DNA of 64,000 nt from Prevotella sp. (GTDB lineage Bacteria; Bacteroidota; Bacteroidia; Bacteroidales; Bacteroidaceae): positions 1-64,000 of the forward strand of contig JAFUAY010000015.1 in the NCBI GenBank assembly GCA_017460515.1, in the 5' to 3' direction. A model generated the notes under the pieces. It ran no database searches, was not told where the DNA came from, and saw only the letters and a program-made list of their open reading frames with translations. Below are positions 46,366 through 56,754 of the stretch, one piece after another (position 1 is the first letter of the stretch; each line of letters begins with the position of its first letter). The translations under genes were made by a program, and so were the position numbers.

Positions 46366-48087
46366 TTACTCAACCTTGGGTAGTGGTAAGTACCAATTAT
46401 CCTTGTTCATCAGGAGCGTACGCAACGCTGCATCGGTCGAACCTGTTCTGCTCGATATAGGATTAGCCAGGTAAGCAGGATTGTTACGGCGCAGGGCCAC
46501 ACGCATCAGGTCATAGTATCGATTACCTTCGAAAGCACCTTCGAGTGCCATCTCGGTAATGATCATATCCTCAAGCAGAGGAATCTGATAGTTGATAGTG
46601 TCCTGGCGGGTAGGCAATGCTGCATCGGGCTGCGGCAGACGATAGAGAGTATCACACTTTGCATCTCCGCTACCATAGGCATGGACACCGATGAAGTCTT
46701 CCTTCGCACTATACAAGGTGTTGTAAGGGAAGACAATCAGATTACCAGCAGCCTGAGCCTCCAGCGTATCAATGTAGAGCTTCACATTGTCGGGACAGAG
46801 ACCGTACTTCAGCACACACAAGGCTGACTGGGGATAACCGGCACGGTTGAGGGCCTCGGCATAACGCAGGTAGGTCATCGTGCGACGGCATGTGGGAATA
46901 GCATCATTCCACAGCTTATCAATGGTCTGATACTTTCTGCCATACTCTGAGAACTCACTCTCAGCACCCATGGACGTCTCAGAGAATACGCTGACAAAAC
47001 GAAGGTCGCCCTTCAGAATGGGGTCTACAATCTTATCCTTTGAAACATAGATGGTATCAAAGCCGCCAGTTGTATTCGTCTTCTGCATGCAGAAACGCTG
47101 TGAACCGGAGATGGTGTACATCGCACTCGAAGGAGTCATCTGGAAATAGTAGTAGTTGTCAGTGGTAGAACAGTAGATATCATCCAGTTCGCTGACAATA
47201 CCATCGAATACCCTTGTCTCCATTGGAATCAATGAAATTACATCGCTTGTAGTCACCGAATAGCCACGACTAACCGTTGTCTTGTCAAACTGAGAAGTAC
47301 TCCTCCAGTAGCTGTAGTTAGCGGTACTGAGATAGTAACGGCCACTGAACTTCACATCGGTCAGGAAGCTGTGGTACCAATAGGCTGACTCGCTATAGCG
47401 TCCGGCCCAGAGGCAAAGATCGCCTAACAGGACACGGATAGGATAGAACAAGTAGCGATTGGAGGAATAATTACCCACAGTGCCATAGTCAGGATTATCG
47501 ACACCAGCCTGCGGAGTGATGTCATCAATCAGGCGATCACATACCTCGGCAATAGAGAGACGCGGACCCTCAAGAGCCTCACGAGCCTCTTTCTCAGTCA
47601 TCATCGGAGTGAGAACGAAAGGAATATTGCCATAGTTAATAGCCAACTGAAGGTAAGTCCAGGCACGGAAACTCTTGACAGCAGCATACTCCTCTCTGAA
47701 CAGCTTACGGCCACGGCGGGTCAAAGCGGTATCAACATGTGCCAGGAAATAGTTACAGTTATTGATGATTGCATAGTAGTCGCTCACGGAATTGTACTTA
47801 TTCTTTTCAGCCATGTCGAATGAAGCCAGGCGCTTCAGATCGGAAGTAGCGGCATCAGTAACAACCATCAGGTCGGCACGAGCCTCACCAAGCAACACGG
47901 TGCGATCAGCAATGACCTGCATCTTGTTGATGATACCCATCACACTGTACACAGAGTCAGTGGCATGGTTCAGGGTATTGTCCTTTTCATACTCTACAAG
48001 TTCGGAATCAGTCTCCAACATGTCGGAACAACTGCTCAAGATGAAAAGACCAAAAAGTGAAAAGATTAAAATATTAAGCTTTTTCAT
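46366..48087 (-). CDS. SusD/RagB-family lipoprotein (second pair)
   Basis: A 573-residue surface glycan-binding lipoprotein. The lipobox FILSSC places the lipidated Cys at residue 20. The SusD-type helical TPR region and the C-terminal signature (EMALEGAFEGNRYYDLMRVALRR, read as EMALEGAFEG and NRYYDLMR) are clear. It would sit as a lid on the SusC-like channel encoded 38 bp upstream and deliver oligosaccharides. It is the last gene of the seven-gene operon and is the more divergent of the two SusD proteins here. Ligand specificity is not visible, but the neighbourhood suggests xylan-derived oligosaccharides. Confidence 0.93.
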   Translation of the reverse strand: MKKLNILIFSLFGLFILSSCSDMLETDSELVEYEKDNTLNHATDSVYSVMGIINKMQVIADRTVLLGEARADLMVVTDAATSDLKRLASFDMAEKNKYNSVSDYYAIINNCNYFLAHVDTALTRRGRKLFREEYAAVKSFRAWTYLQLAINYGNIPFVLTPMMTEKEAREALEGPRLSIAEVCDRLIDDITPQAGVDNPDYGTVGNYSSNRYLFYPIRVLLGDLCLWAGRYSESAYWYHSFLTDVKFSGRYYLSTANYSYWRSTSQFDKTTVSRGYSVTTSDVISLIPMETRVFDGIVSELDDIYCSTTDNYYYFQMTPSSAMYTISGSQRFCMQKTNTTGGFDTIYVSKDKIVDPILKGDLRFVSVFSETSMGAESEFSEYGRKYQTIDKLWNDAIPTCRRTMTYLRYAEALNRAGYPQSALCVLKYGLCPDNVKLYIDTLEAQAAGNLIVFPYNTLYSAKEDFIGVHAYGSGDAKCDTLYRLPQPDAALPTRQDTINYQIPLLEDMIITEMALEGAFEGNRYYDLMRVALRRNNPAYLANPISSRTGSTDAALRTLLMNKDNWYLPLPKVE

Positions 48088-48125
48088 AATTCTTCAAATT
48101 TTTAGGTTCTCTGCTTTTTTATGCT

Positions 48126-51100
48126 TTACAAGTTGATGTTCACACCCAGAGAGAATGAACGGCCCTGAGAGAGGAGTCCACGGTCAATGCCCTGAGAGAG
48201 AACGCTGTTCGACATAGAGAAATCAGGATTGCTACCCAGATAGCGGGTAATAGTAAAGAGGTTTGAAGCACTACCCCAAACGGTGATACCCTGCAGATAG
48301 GTGCTCTGGATGGGGAGGTAGTAGCTCAGGGTGACATTGCTCAGGCGCAGATAGCTGCCATCCTCAATCCAACGGTCGCTGAAACGGGAGTTACCCATAG
48401 GATCTTCGTAGGCTACACGGGGGATATCGGTCACCTGTCCCTCAGAGATCCAGCGGTTGTTGACGGCCTTCGTCTGGTTCATGAACAGGCTTCCACCTTC
48501 CAACAGTGAGCGCTGGTAGTTGAACACATCGTTACCCACCGAATAATTGAACACAGCCGAGAGGGTCAGGTTCTTCCAGTTCACCTTCGTGAAGATATTA
48601 CCATAGAAATCGGGATTTGGATCACCGATGACGGTACGGTCGTTATCGTCGATAATGCCATTGCCGTCGATATCATCGAAACGCATATCGCCTGCCTGGA
48701 AATACTCCTTGTCACCATTGGTCTTCACAATACAGAGGTTATCAGCCTTGGCTGCCTCGGTTGTGGCATAGACACCACGAGTGCGCCAGCCATAGAACTG
48801 ACCGACTGGTGAACCTTCTTCAGTCAGGATAGAAGCACCATAGACAGAGGTTGTGAACGACTTAGAGTCGGGCAGCGCCGTCACCTTATTCTTATAATGG
48901 CCTAAAGAAGCGCCAACCTCCCAGTGAAAATCTTTCAGATTGAGCACTTTCATGTTGGCAGAAACATCAAAGCCAACATTCTCCAGCTTACCACCATTGC
49001 TCCAGCTCTCACTCAGACCACTGGTCCATGCCAGCTGACGGAGCGCCAGGAGGTTAGAGGTATAGCTCTTGAAGAAGTTGAAACGCAGGTTCAGACGGTT
49101 ATTGAGGAAATTACCTTCCAGACCAGCAGTCAGACGACGGGTGGTCTCCCACTGCAATTCAGTATTACCGATATTACCGATGACCAGACCAGTAGCACTA
49201 TTGCCGAGCATGTTCGTGGCAACGAAATAGCTTCGTGAAGCGGTATAGTCGATAGCATCATTGCCCGTCACATCATAACCAACATTCAGACGCAGGTAGT
49301 CAACAAAAGGAATACCTGAGAACCACTTCTCGTTGGTGAGCACCCAGGCAGCCTCAACGCTGGGGAACAGTCCCCATACAACGCCACCGAGTTTCATGCC
49401 GGAAGCATCCTTACCGAAACGTGAAGAGGCGTGAGCAGAAAGGCCGGCATTCAGATAGTAACGCTCAGCATAGTTATAGTTACCCAGGGCATACCATACC
49501 AGCTCACGGGTCTTATCATCAGCACCACCAGTGCTCTTGAACTGCAGTGAACTGCTCATGTTCGGGGTCTTATCATTACCTGAGTTGTAACCACGCTGAG
49601 AAGTCTGGTTGTACTCAGTGCTCAGATAACGGAATCCACCTTTTGCACCAACGCTATGTGCGCCGAAACGATCCTCCCAACTCAGACGAGTATCACTCTG
49701 GATAGCGGTCTGACGGGCAGTCATACTCTGAGCGAGGTTGGACAGACGGGTATCTTCATCGAGTCCTTTCACATAGAAAGTAGGAACACCCTGAATAGGC
49801 AGATAATAGTTCTCATTGGTATTTACCAGACCCAGCGTGAAGTGCTCACTGATGGTGAAGTGCTTGTTCAGCTTATAGCTTGGCATCACCGAGAACATGA
49901 TCAGACGGTTACCCATCGAGTTACGGTTACGACCATCGCCAAACTCAAGGATGGCACTGGGGTTAGCCAAACGGCCACGACCCTTGAACATACCTTCCAG
50001 ATAATCATCGGCCTCAGCAAGGAACGAACTGATTTGTCCCTGCTTGTCGAAAGCATAGGGTGAAAGGAATGGCGACTTGGCCAGGCTCAGGAATCCCGGT
50101 GATGTGATGACATCATCCAACGGATTGAGGGGAGCGCCATCATCACGCAGGTTGCGGTCGATATCACTATAAGAAGCATCGAAACGGACACTCAGGTTAC
50201 GAATGACCTCGATATCACTGTTCAATCGCATGTTGAAGCGAGAGAAATCATGCTCCTTCAGCGTGCTGTTACCCAGAGAGTAACCCACTGACAAGTTGTA
50301 AGAAGCAACATTATCACCACCCTGCACATTAATGCCATAGTTCTGTGAGAACGCGTTCTTGTAGGCCTCATCGGTCCAATCGGTCTCATTATGGTACTGG
50401 TTATAATAGAAATAGGTGGGTTCGGGATTCAGATACTTCAACTGACTCAGGTCCTGCACCTTGTTGGCCAGCAATTCAGTGGTGTAGAGACGATAGTCTT
50501 CAGCACCCATCATCTCAGGCAGACGGGGAACCAGTTCGTAACGGCCATTGATGGTCACGTCAATCTTAGTAGCCATACTGCGGTTACGCTTGGTCTTGAT
50601 GAGCAGAACGCCATTGGCACCCTTGGCACCATAGAGGGCTGTTCCGTTCTTCAGCACAGTGACAGACTCAATATCATTGACATTGAGATTGGCCAACAGA
50701 TTGTTATAATAGCCATCATGAAGCAGCGTACGGTTCTGCTGCATATCCATAATCACATCATCGATGACCACGAGGGGCTGGGCATTGGCATGAAGCGAGT
50801 TGATACCCTCAATGAGCATCATATTACCCATGCCGAGGATTCCACTACGAGTGACTGAGCGCATATCACCACCCAGCTGCTGCTGTACAAGGGCATCGAT
50901 GCTTACCTCAGACGTGTTGGCGAAAGAATTAGCCTCAGCACTCAAGATGGCATCGGTACTACGACGATAGGTCTCGCGGAAGGCCTCATGATAGAGACTG
51001 CCATCGGCCTTGTCGTTTGAAATGGCCTTCAACAGGAGGTTATAGCCATCAACGCGCATAGACACAGAACTGGTGTATGTAGGAGTTTTCAGCTCGTAGC

Positions 51101-51293
51101 ATCCATTCTCATCGGTCATGGCCGAATAGCGGGCATCGCCATAGGCTGCAACGATAACACCTACCAAGGGCTTCTGGGTTGCGGCGTCGACCACCCTACC
51201 CTTCACCGTCTTCATATTATCTTGCGCAGAAGCTGTTCCAATTACCAATAAACAATAACCGATGAGCGTTACCTTATTGGTCAGCTTTTTCAT
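48126..51293 (-). CDS. SusC/RagA-family TonB-dependent transporter (second pair)
   Basis: The start at 51293 (MKKLTNKVTLIGYCLLVIG) gives a normal signal peptide and a 1,055-residue protein; an ATG six codons earlier at 51311 is possible. A CarboxypepD-like domain lies at about 28-105 (VKGRVVDAATQKPLVGVIV), a plug domain at 125-245 with SVTVLKNGTALYGAKGANGV in place of the classical AAAA-type SusC motif, then a large barrel ending in a C-terminal aromatic strand. The N-terminal part has an atypical stretch (YHEAFRETYRRSTDA) between the regulatory domain and the plug. It forms the energised channel with the SusD at 46366-48087. Confidence 0.93.
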   Translation of the reverse strand: MKKLTNKVTLIGYCLLVIGTASAQDNMKTVKGRVVDAATQKPLVGVIVAAYGDARYSAMTDENGCYELKTPTYTSSVSMRVDGYNLLLKAISNDKADGSLYHEAFRETYRRSTDAILSAEANSFANTSEVSIDALVQQQLGGDMRSVTRSGILGMGNMMLIEGINSLHANAQPLVVIDDVIMDMQQNRTLLHDGYYNNLLANLNVNDIESVTVLKNGTALYGAKGANGVLLIKTKRNRSMATKIDVTINGRYELVPRLPEMMGAEDYRLYTTELLANKVQDLSQLKYLNPEPTYFYYNQYHNETDWTDEAYKNAFSQNYGINVQGGDNVASYNLSVGYSLGNSTLKEHDFSRFNMRLNSDIEVIRNLSVRFDASYSDIDRNLRDDGAPLNPLDDVITSPGFLSLAKSPFLSPYAFDKQGQISSFLAEADDYLEGMFKGRGRLANPSAILEFGDGRNRNSMGNRLIMFSVMPSYKLNKHFTISEHFTLGLVNTNENYYLPIQGVPTFYVKGLDEDTRLSNLAQSMTARQTAIQSDTRLSWEDRFGAHSVGAKGGFRYLSTEYNQTSQRGYNSGNDKTPNMSSSLQFKSTGGADDKTRELVWYALGNYNYAERYYLNAGLSAHASSRFGKDASGMKLGGVVWGLFPSVEAAWVLTNEKWFSGIPFVDYLRLNVGYDVTGNDAIDYTASRSYFVATNMLGNSATGLVIGNIGNTELQWETTRRLTAGLEGNFLNNRLNLRFNFFKSYTSNLLALRQLAWTSGLSESWSNGGKLENVGFDVSANMKVLNLKDFHWEVGASLGHYKNKVTALPDSKSFTTSVYGASILTEEGSPVGQFYGWRTRGVYATTEAAKADNLCIVKTNGDKEYFQAGDMRFDDIDGNGIIDDNDRTVIGDPNPDFYGNIFTKVNWKNLTLSAVFNYSVGNDVFNYQRSLLEGGSLFMNQTKAVNNRWISEGQVTDIPRVAYEDPMGNSRFSDRWIEDGSYLRLSNVTLSYYLPIQSTYLQGITVWGSASNLFTITRYLGSNPDFSMSNSVLSQGIDRGLLSQGRSFSLGVNINL

Positions 51294-51345
51294 TATAGAT
51301 TGCACTTTCATATTCTTGCAAGTTTAAATGTTCAACGTTTACTGT

Positions 51346-52992
51346 TTACTGTTTCTTAGGTCTCAGATAGATACAGTCCAGATTGATTTCCTGGGAATAC
51401 TTTGAAGCATTAGCTTTGGTTACCTTACGCTTCAGAGATACCGAAACACGGTTGTTATATTCCCAAGGACCGAAATAGTTGCTCGCAGGGAACTTGAAGT
51501 TCTCAGCCAGCACAACCGTATCAATACGCTCAGGATGTTCAGTGATGAACACAGCGCCTTCATTGCAATCGAAGGTAAGTGAGTCACCCTTCTCGTTGAA
51601 ATAGTTGATAGAGGCAACGAAACGGATAGGCTTACCCGGTTCACGCTCTGGATCAATGCTCTCAGGCAGGATGACTGCACATACATCATAGGCACCACTG
51701 AGGGTCTCCTTCACACGGAAGTTCAGCTCCCAGTTTTCAGTAGACTTCGTTGCCTTCACATACAGGTAGTTGCCTTCCGATACGCTGTCGGCAACAATCG
51801 TCTCACTATTGAACACGCAGTTCTTAGCCGTCAGCAGGTTGTCGTCATCCATGGTCTCAGTCCAGATGGGATGGAAGAATGCCTTCTCAATATCAAGGGG
51901 CCACTCGTTTGACTGATAAAGGATACCGTTACAACATTCGATGGCTGTCGTGTTATACAGAATGCCACCGGGCATGAACGGAGTCAAGAACTTATGATAG
52001 ACCGGACGATAAGCTGACTGTGTCTTGGCTGCGCTCACATAAGGAACAGAGACCAGAGAATCAGAAGGACTGAGATTATCGGTCATATTGAAGATGGCGT
52101 CATCGAGCATGGCACGCAGCGTCCAATAGTTCTGAACAGAGTCGGCCTTGGCCACATTCTTGCTGTCATAAACAAAATACTGAGTTACCTCGTTCCATGC
52201 TTTCTCCCAACCAGCATTGGTAGGAGCTACCATCCAGAACAGGGAGTCCTGTGAGTCTATCTCACCAATCGTGTACAGAATCTTGTTATACTCATAGGTG
52301 ACAGAGTCAACATAGATGGGCACACCATCAACGATACCGCTAGAAACAGACAAGTCCGGGTCAAACTCCTCAATATTATAGCGGAGAAGCTCCCTACCCA
52401 CCAAACTGAACTCTGGACGGTCACGTAGAATCTCATAAATGCTGTATCGATAGGTCAGAGGCTGGGCAATAGAATGAATAACACCATTCTTAGCATGGAT
52501 ATTTGACTGCTGGATGCTAATGCCATTGACGGTAGAGTTAGTGAACTCAGCATACTTCTGGTTCAGCATCAAGGCTCTTTTCTTATCTGAATTTACTGAA
52601 ACGACAGAGCGAAGCAAGTGGTTCTTGATGAAGAAATGCTCCACAGCAGAGTCACCCTGAGCTGTTTCTACCTGCTTCAAGTAGGCATCCTTGTCGAATG
52701 AGCCATTGACGGGGGCAATGACAGTAAACGACTGACCACCCTTCAACAGATCGGCATAGCTCACAGATGTCTTCTTGTGCATACGGAACACCTTGGTCTG
52801 CTCAAGAACCTCACAGAAATCAGAAAGCTGATTATTGGCCTTCAGTTCCTCCCAAAGCGACAGGTTACTACCGCTTGCCAAAGTGGAGCTGTCGCCATAA
52901 TGGTCGTCCCAGTCAGAGCATGCCGTTGCTGCAGCAAGACCGCAGCCTACGAGACAACCACAGATGAGTTTGTTAATATATTTTGTCATCAT
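51346..52992 (-). CDS. Fasciclin (FAS1)-domain surface lipoprotein
   Basis: A 548-residue lipoprotein with lipobox AATAC (Cys about 26), followed by SDWDDHY, an acidic start typical of surface-exported lipoproteins. A FAS1 domain spans about 45-185 (SLWEELKANNQLSDFCEVLEQT, read as LWEELKANNQLSDFCE; FTVIAPVNGSFD; KNGVIHSIAQPL). A second, weaker FAS1-like unit covers about 190-370 (YEILRDRPEFSLVG, FWMVAPTNAGW). The C-terminal 170 residues form a beta-sandwich ending in NLDCIYLRPKKQ, possibly a glycan-binding module. It lies 52 bp upstream of the chosen start of the second SusC gene, where a SusE/F-like protein might be expected. A role in binding polysaccharide or protein at the surface is inference. 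Confidence 0.85.
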   Translation of the reverse strand: MMTKYINKLICGCLVGCGLAAATACSDWDDHYGDSSTLASGSNLSLWEELKANNQLSDFCEVLEQTKVFRMHKKTSVSYADLLKGGQSFTVIAPVNGSFDKDAYLKQVETAQGDSAVEHFFIKNHLLRSVVSVNSDKKRALMLNQKYAEFTNSTVNGISIQQSNIHAKNGVIHSIAQPLTYRYSIYEILRDRPEFSLVGRELLRYNIEEFDPDLSVSSGIVDGVPIYVDSVTYEYNKILYTIGEIDSQDSLFWMVAPTNAGWEKAWNEVTQYFVYDSKNVAKADSVQNYWTLRAMLDDAIFNMTDNLSPSDSLVSVPYVSAAKTQSAYRPVYHKFLTPFMPGGILYNTTAIECCNGILYQSNEWPLDIEKAFFHPIWTETMDDDNLLTAKNCVFNSETIVADSVSEGNYLYVKATKSTENWELNFRVKETLSGAYDVCAVILPESIDPEREPGKPIRFVASINYFNEKGDSLTFDCNEGAVFITEHPERIDTVVLAENFKFPASNYFGPWEYNNRVSVSLKRKVTKANASKYSQEINLDCIYLRPKKQ

Positions 52993-53028
52993 AACTTTTA
53001 TTGTCTTAATTCATTTACCAAATGTTCC

Positions 53029-54966
53029 TTAATGTCTGTCTTCTCCCTCAGGACTGCCATAAACACTCTTCGGACAAAGTTCGATATAGTCGAAAGTCCA
53101 ATAGTGGTCAGGATCATCAAGTACCTGACGGAAACGAAGATAATATGTCTCTTCAGAATTCAGATTCTGAGTGGTCAGTACGCGACGAAGGTTCCATGAT
53201 GTAGCACGCATCGTGTTCTCACCATCCCAAGGATGGTAGCTGTCAGGACCATTCATATAGCCTCGGCTGTGCATAGCCTTGTCGGCAGCGGCAATATCCT
53301 CTTCATCGGTATACTGCTGATCATCAACCCAACCGATATCAGGATCGGTTCCGTACTTACGAAGGTCGACAGGAATACCGCAGGGCTCGTTGTTCAGATA
53401 GATTTGTACAACACCACGCTCTTCATTAGCGGTATAGCCAAGGCGAATCTCATAAGTTCCTGATGGCACAGGAGGTAACTTCATGGTTACATCAAAGATA
53501 CCACTGACACAAACAGCATTCGCGCAGTAAGAGTTCCAGTAACCTACGTCACTATGTACACCCACGTAGGTCTCATCGGTTACCTTCCAGTCAGCAATAT
53601 AGCCATTCTTGAAGCCTGTCAGAATATCCTCACCATAACGACCACGACCATTACAGTTCATAAAGTCAGGGCTCAGTGTGGTGGCATCAATACGGATACG
53701 ACAGTTCAGCACCACATCACGAACATTGGTGGTATAAGCCAGGATATCGTCCAGATAGTAATAACGACCATTCAATGCGCCCTGGTCAGCATTACCCGAC
53801 TCACTGTCGGACAGCACTTTCACGCCACGCACCTTTACCCTGGCACCTGTACCTACGCCTTTACGGTTGATGAACAAGCCATCAGAATTGCCTGCAAAAC
53901 GAAGGATTGTTCCTGGACACAGTGTTTCATAGAACTCTTCTGCATCAGTGAGTGAGGTCACCCAGCAGTGCTGACGAAGATCGCCTGACTGTACCCAGCC
54001 ATCATATTCAGTATAACGGTTCAGCAGGTGATATGCCACGAAACGGTTCAACGGGTTCTTACGATGAGTTGGGTCATTGTCGTAGAGCCCTGCATCACGA
54101 GGATAGGTCTGATCATAAATCTCCTTCGCATATTTCTTCAGATCTTCAAGGTTCATAATACCATGTCTGTGGAAAACAGAGTCTGGCTCTACAAAAGCAG
54201 AATACTTGAAATAGCGCTTTCCCACCCATTTTGAGAGGGTATATTTCTGACTACCTGAAGTACAGCGAACCTGATAGCCTTTCTCCACCGAGTCGATACC
54301 AATCGTGTAATTGTCATCGCGATAATTGGAGATCAGTTCACCCAAGCGTGTTTCCTTCAACGCAGCAGTAAAGATAGTCAGCGTAGAGTCCTGAGCAATC
54401 TTTGCAGGCAACAAACTGTCGGTCTGAGCAATTGTACGGTTCAGAATATGAACCACACCATTGTTGACGGAGTCGTTGTACTGCAGCATCAGCGAGTTCT
54501 TGTTGATGTAGTAGACGAACTGCTTCACGCCATTGAGCATAGAGTCACTGGTCAGCACCAAAGAAGCATCGTTCATATTCATTCCCAGCGAACCTTCAGC
54601 CACATCGGTGGTAAAGACGGCACGGTCACGGATGATATGAGTACGGGCAAGTCGGGCACAGTCTTCCACGCTCATAGCCTCAATAGAAGGAATTCTTTCA
54701 GATGCCAGGTATTCACTGACAGCTGCATTATTCGGTGCGAATAGTGTATAGGCTCCGTATGTATCCAGCATGGAGAAATAGGTAGTACGCTTCAAGATAG
54801 TAATGAAGCTGCTAAACTGATCCTGATGCTCCTCCAAGAAACCGGCTGCCGACACCTTCGTAGACTTGTAATAGTTTTCGGGTACATCGTCATCGTTATC
54901 CACGCATGAAACAAAGCCGCAGACAATACAGAGGATGCCGATGATATTATAAAATTTGTTAGTCAT
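53029..54966 (-). CDS. Fasciclin-domain surface lipoprotein with C-terminal beta-sandwich
   Basis: A 645-residue lipoprotein (lipobox GFVSC, Cys about 21, followed by VDNDDD). One FAS1 domain is clear at about 35-185 (FITILKRTTYFSMLDTYG, YTLFAPNNAAVSEYL, NNGVVHILNRTI). A second FAS1-like unit spans roughly 190-390 (FTAALKETRLGELI, YHLLNRYTEYDGW). The C-terminal part (about 440-640) is a galactose-binding-like beta-sandwich ending in TFDYIELCPKSVYG, like the neighbouring protein. It is between the first SusD and the next FAS1 gene in the operon (36 bp before the latter). A surface glycan-binding or adhesive role is proposed from context only. Confidence 0.85.
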   Translation of the reverse strand: MTNKFYNIIGILCIVCGFVSCVDNDDDVPENYYKSTKVSAAGFLEEHQDQFSSFITILKRTTYFSMLDTYGAYTLFAPNNAAVSEYLASERIPSIEAMSVEDCARLARTHIIRDRAVFTTDVAEGSLGMNMNDASLVLTSDSMLNGVKQFVYYINKNSLMLQYNDSVNNGVVHILNRTIAQTDSLLPAKIAQDSTLTIFTAALKETRLGELISNYRDDNYTIGIDSVEKGYQVRCTSGSQKYTLSKWVGKRYFKYSAFVEPDSVFHRHGIMNLEDLKKYAKEIYDQTYPRDAGLYDNDPTHRKNPLNRFVAYHLLNRYTEYDGWVQSGDLRQHCWVTSLTDAEEFYETLCPGTILRFAGNSDGLFINRKGVGTGARVKVRGVKVLSDSESGNADQGALNGRYYYLDDILAYTTNVRDVVLNCRIRIDATTLSPDFMNCNGRGRYGEDILTGFKNGYIADWKVTDETYVGVHSDVGYWNSYCANAVCVSGIFDVTMKLPPVPSGTYEIRLGYTANEERGVVQIYLNNEPCGIPVDLRKYGTDPDIGWVDDQQYTDEEDIAAADKAMHSRGYMNGPDSYHPWDGENTMRATSWNLRRVLTTQNLNSEETYYLRFRQVLDDPDHYWTFDYIELCPKSVYGSPEGEDRH

Positions 54967-54990
54967 AATCTTCAGTTTTTTGGTATAATG

Positions 54991-56721
54991 TTATTTTGCC
55001 AACTCTGAATTCTCCTCATTGCCGTAGGCAGGATTCTGCTTCAGCAGCGGATTTACTTTCAGTTCATTCTTAAAGTAAGGGAAATAGATGATGTTCGGAT
55101 CGGTCAACTTGATCTTCATGGCATTCTTGTTCTCAACATACTTACGAGACACATTGCTGATGAGTCGATCATTATTGCCGTCGCGACGGGCCTGCCGAAC
55201 CAGGTCGTACCAACGCTTGCCCTCGAACATAAACTCACGATGACGCTCGTCGAGCAACAGGTCTTCCATAGCCATCAGTGAGGTATTGTGGTTCTCAATC
55301 TTCAACGTACCAGTAGCAGTCGCCTGCTGGATATCGTTGGCACGACGGTTGACCACATCAATCAGGTTGAAAGCATCCTGCCAATCAGTCTGATTACGTT
55401 CGAGCAGGGCCTCAGCCTTCATCAGAATCACATCCGTCAGACGGTAGATAATCCAGTTGGCATGAGCATCAGAACGGGAAGAATAGGCAAGATTCAGGTT
55501 CGCCTCACTGGAAACGCCCTTATTCTTGAAACTCATAGAACGTGCAGCATACTTCATAACTGCCACCGTTGAATAATCCTTATTCGTAGCAATATTCTCA
55601 TAACCACGGCAGTCAGTACTCTGATACAGCATGGAAGAGGATGTCAGCATAGTAGAACGAAGGTCATCGTAGGGTTTGAGATAGCCTACAGCGACGCTAC
55701 GGTCACGGCTGTAATACTGGCTGACCCATGTATTGTCCTGATTGGTGAACTGGAGCTCAAAGAGACTCTCAAAGGAACTGCCATAACCGAAAATCTCTGT
55801 ATAGGCATTACCACAGAATTCGTCGCCCTCACGTTTTTCGACAATCAAAGGAATAGAGTCGCCAAAGAGAATAATATTCTTCGACTTACCCTCACGCTCA
55901 ATAAACTCATCATACTGCTGCTTCTTGTACTTCAGCACAGCATCGCAGCACTCAATGCACTTATTCCAATCGCCTTTCCAGAGATACATATCTGCCAGCA
56001 TGGCATAGATAGACCAGCGGGTAATGCGACCACTGTTGCGGGGGTAGCGCGACATCGTAGCATCCATATAGCGGTCAACATCGTAACGACGAACGGCATC
56101 ATTCTTCACGCTCTCCAGGTCGGCAATGATAGAATTGAGGACTTCATCGAATGAAGAGGCTGGAATGATATACTGCTGACCATCGTCAATACTTGGCTGT
56201 GTGGTATAAGGCACATCACGGAAAGTACGGATGAGATAGAAATAGCACAATGAGCGGATGGCTACGGCCTCAGCGACGTTCGCCTTCATCTCAGCCTCAG
56301 AATAGTTAGGATCTATCTCCTGCACCTTCGGCGCATAGTAGCAGACTGTGTTACAGCGGTTGATGGCAACATAGAACTTTGCCCAGTTGCACATGCTGTT
56401 TGAAGAGAGCAGAGTCTCCTTGACCACCTCTTCGATTTCACGAGGTACAGTCGTACCGATACGGAGGTTCTCAGAACGGAGTTCACCCCAAACGCCCATA
56501 CGGATGATACAGTCCTCGTCGACCAATGCCTCATAGCAACTGTTCAGCACACTCGTCACGTCATCCTTCTTCGTCCAGTAGTTCTCAAGCACCACATCAT
56601 TCATTGGCAGGACGTCAAGGAAATCAGAGCAGCTGTTGAATGCAGGCGAAAGGGAAAGAAGACAAGTAGGCAGGACTGCCTTTGCGATTTTCCTTACCTT
56701 ATTATATATATTGTTGTTCAT
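54991..56721 (-). CDS. SusD/RagB-family lipoprotein (first pair)
   Basis: A 576-residue lipoprotein with lipobox FNSC (Cys about 31) and the typical SusD opening SDFLDVLPMND. The family-typical segment EFMFEGKRWYDLVRQARR lies near the C-terminus, and the helical core contains FYVAINRCNTVCYY and YLWKGDWNKCIECCDAVL. The signal sequence is somewhat long and begins MNNNIYNK. It pairs with the SusC at 56755-60036, 33 bp upstream. It binds oligosaccharides at the cell surface for import. Of the two SusD proteins this is the more canonical. Confidence 0.95.
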   Translation of the reverse strand: MNNNIYNKVRKIAKAVLPTCLLSLSPAFNSCSDFLDVLPMNDVVLENYWTKKDDVTSVLNSCYEALVDEDCIIRMGVWGELRSENLRIGTTVPREIEEVVKETLLSSNSMCNWAKFYVAINRCNTVCYYAPKVQEIDPNYSEAEMKANVAEAVAIRSLCYFYLIRTFRDVPYTTQPSIDDGQQYIIPASSFDEVLNSIIADLESVKNDAVRRYDVDRYMDATMSRYPRNSGRITRWSIYAMLADMYLWKGDWNKCIECCDAVLKYKKQQYDEFIEREGKSKNIILFGDSIPLIVEKREGDEFCGNAYTEIFGYGSSFESLFELQFTNQDNTWVSQYYSRDRSVAVGYLKPYDDLRSTMLTSSSMLYQSTDCRGYENIATNKDYSTVAVMKYAARSMSFKNKGVSSEANLNLAYSSRSDAHANWIIYRLTDVILMKAEALLERNQTDWQDAFNLIDVVNRRANDIQQATATGTLKIENHNTSLMAMEDLLLDERHREFMFEGKRWYDLVRQARRDGNNDRLISNVSRKYVENKNAMKIKLTDPNIIYFPYFKNELKVNPLLKQNPAYGNEENSELAK

Positions 56722-56754
56722 AACTCAACTTTTTAACTGTTTTACTTCTTTACC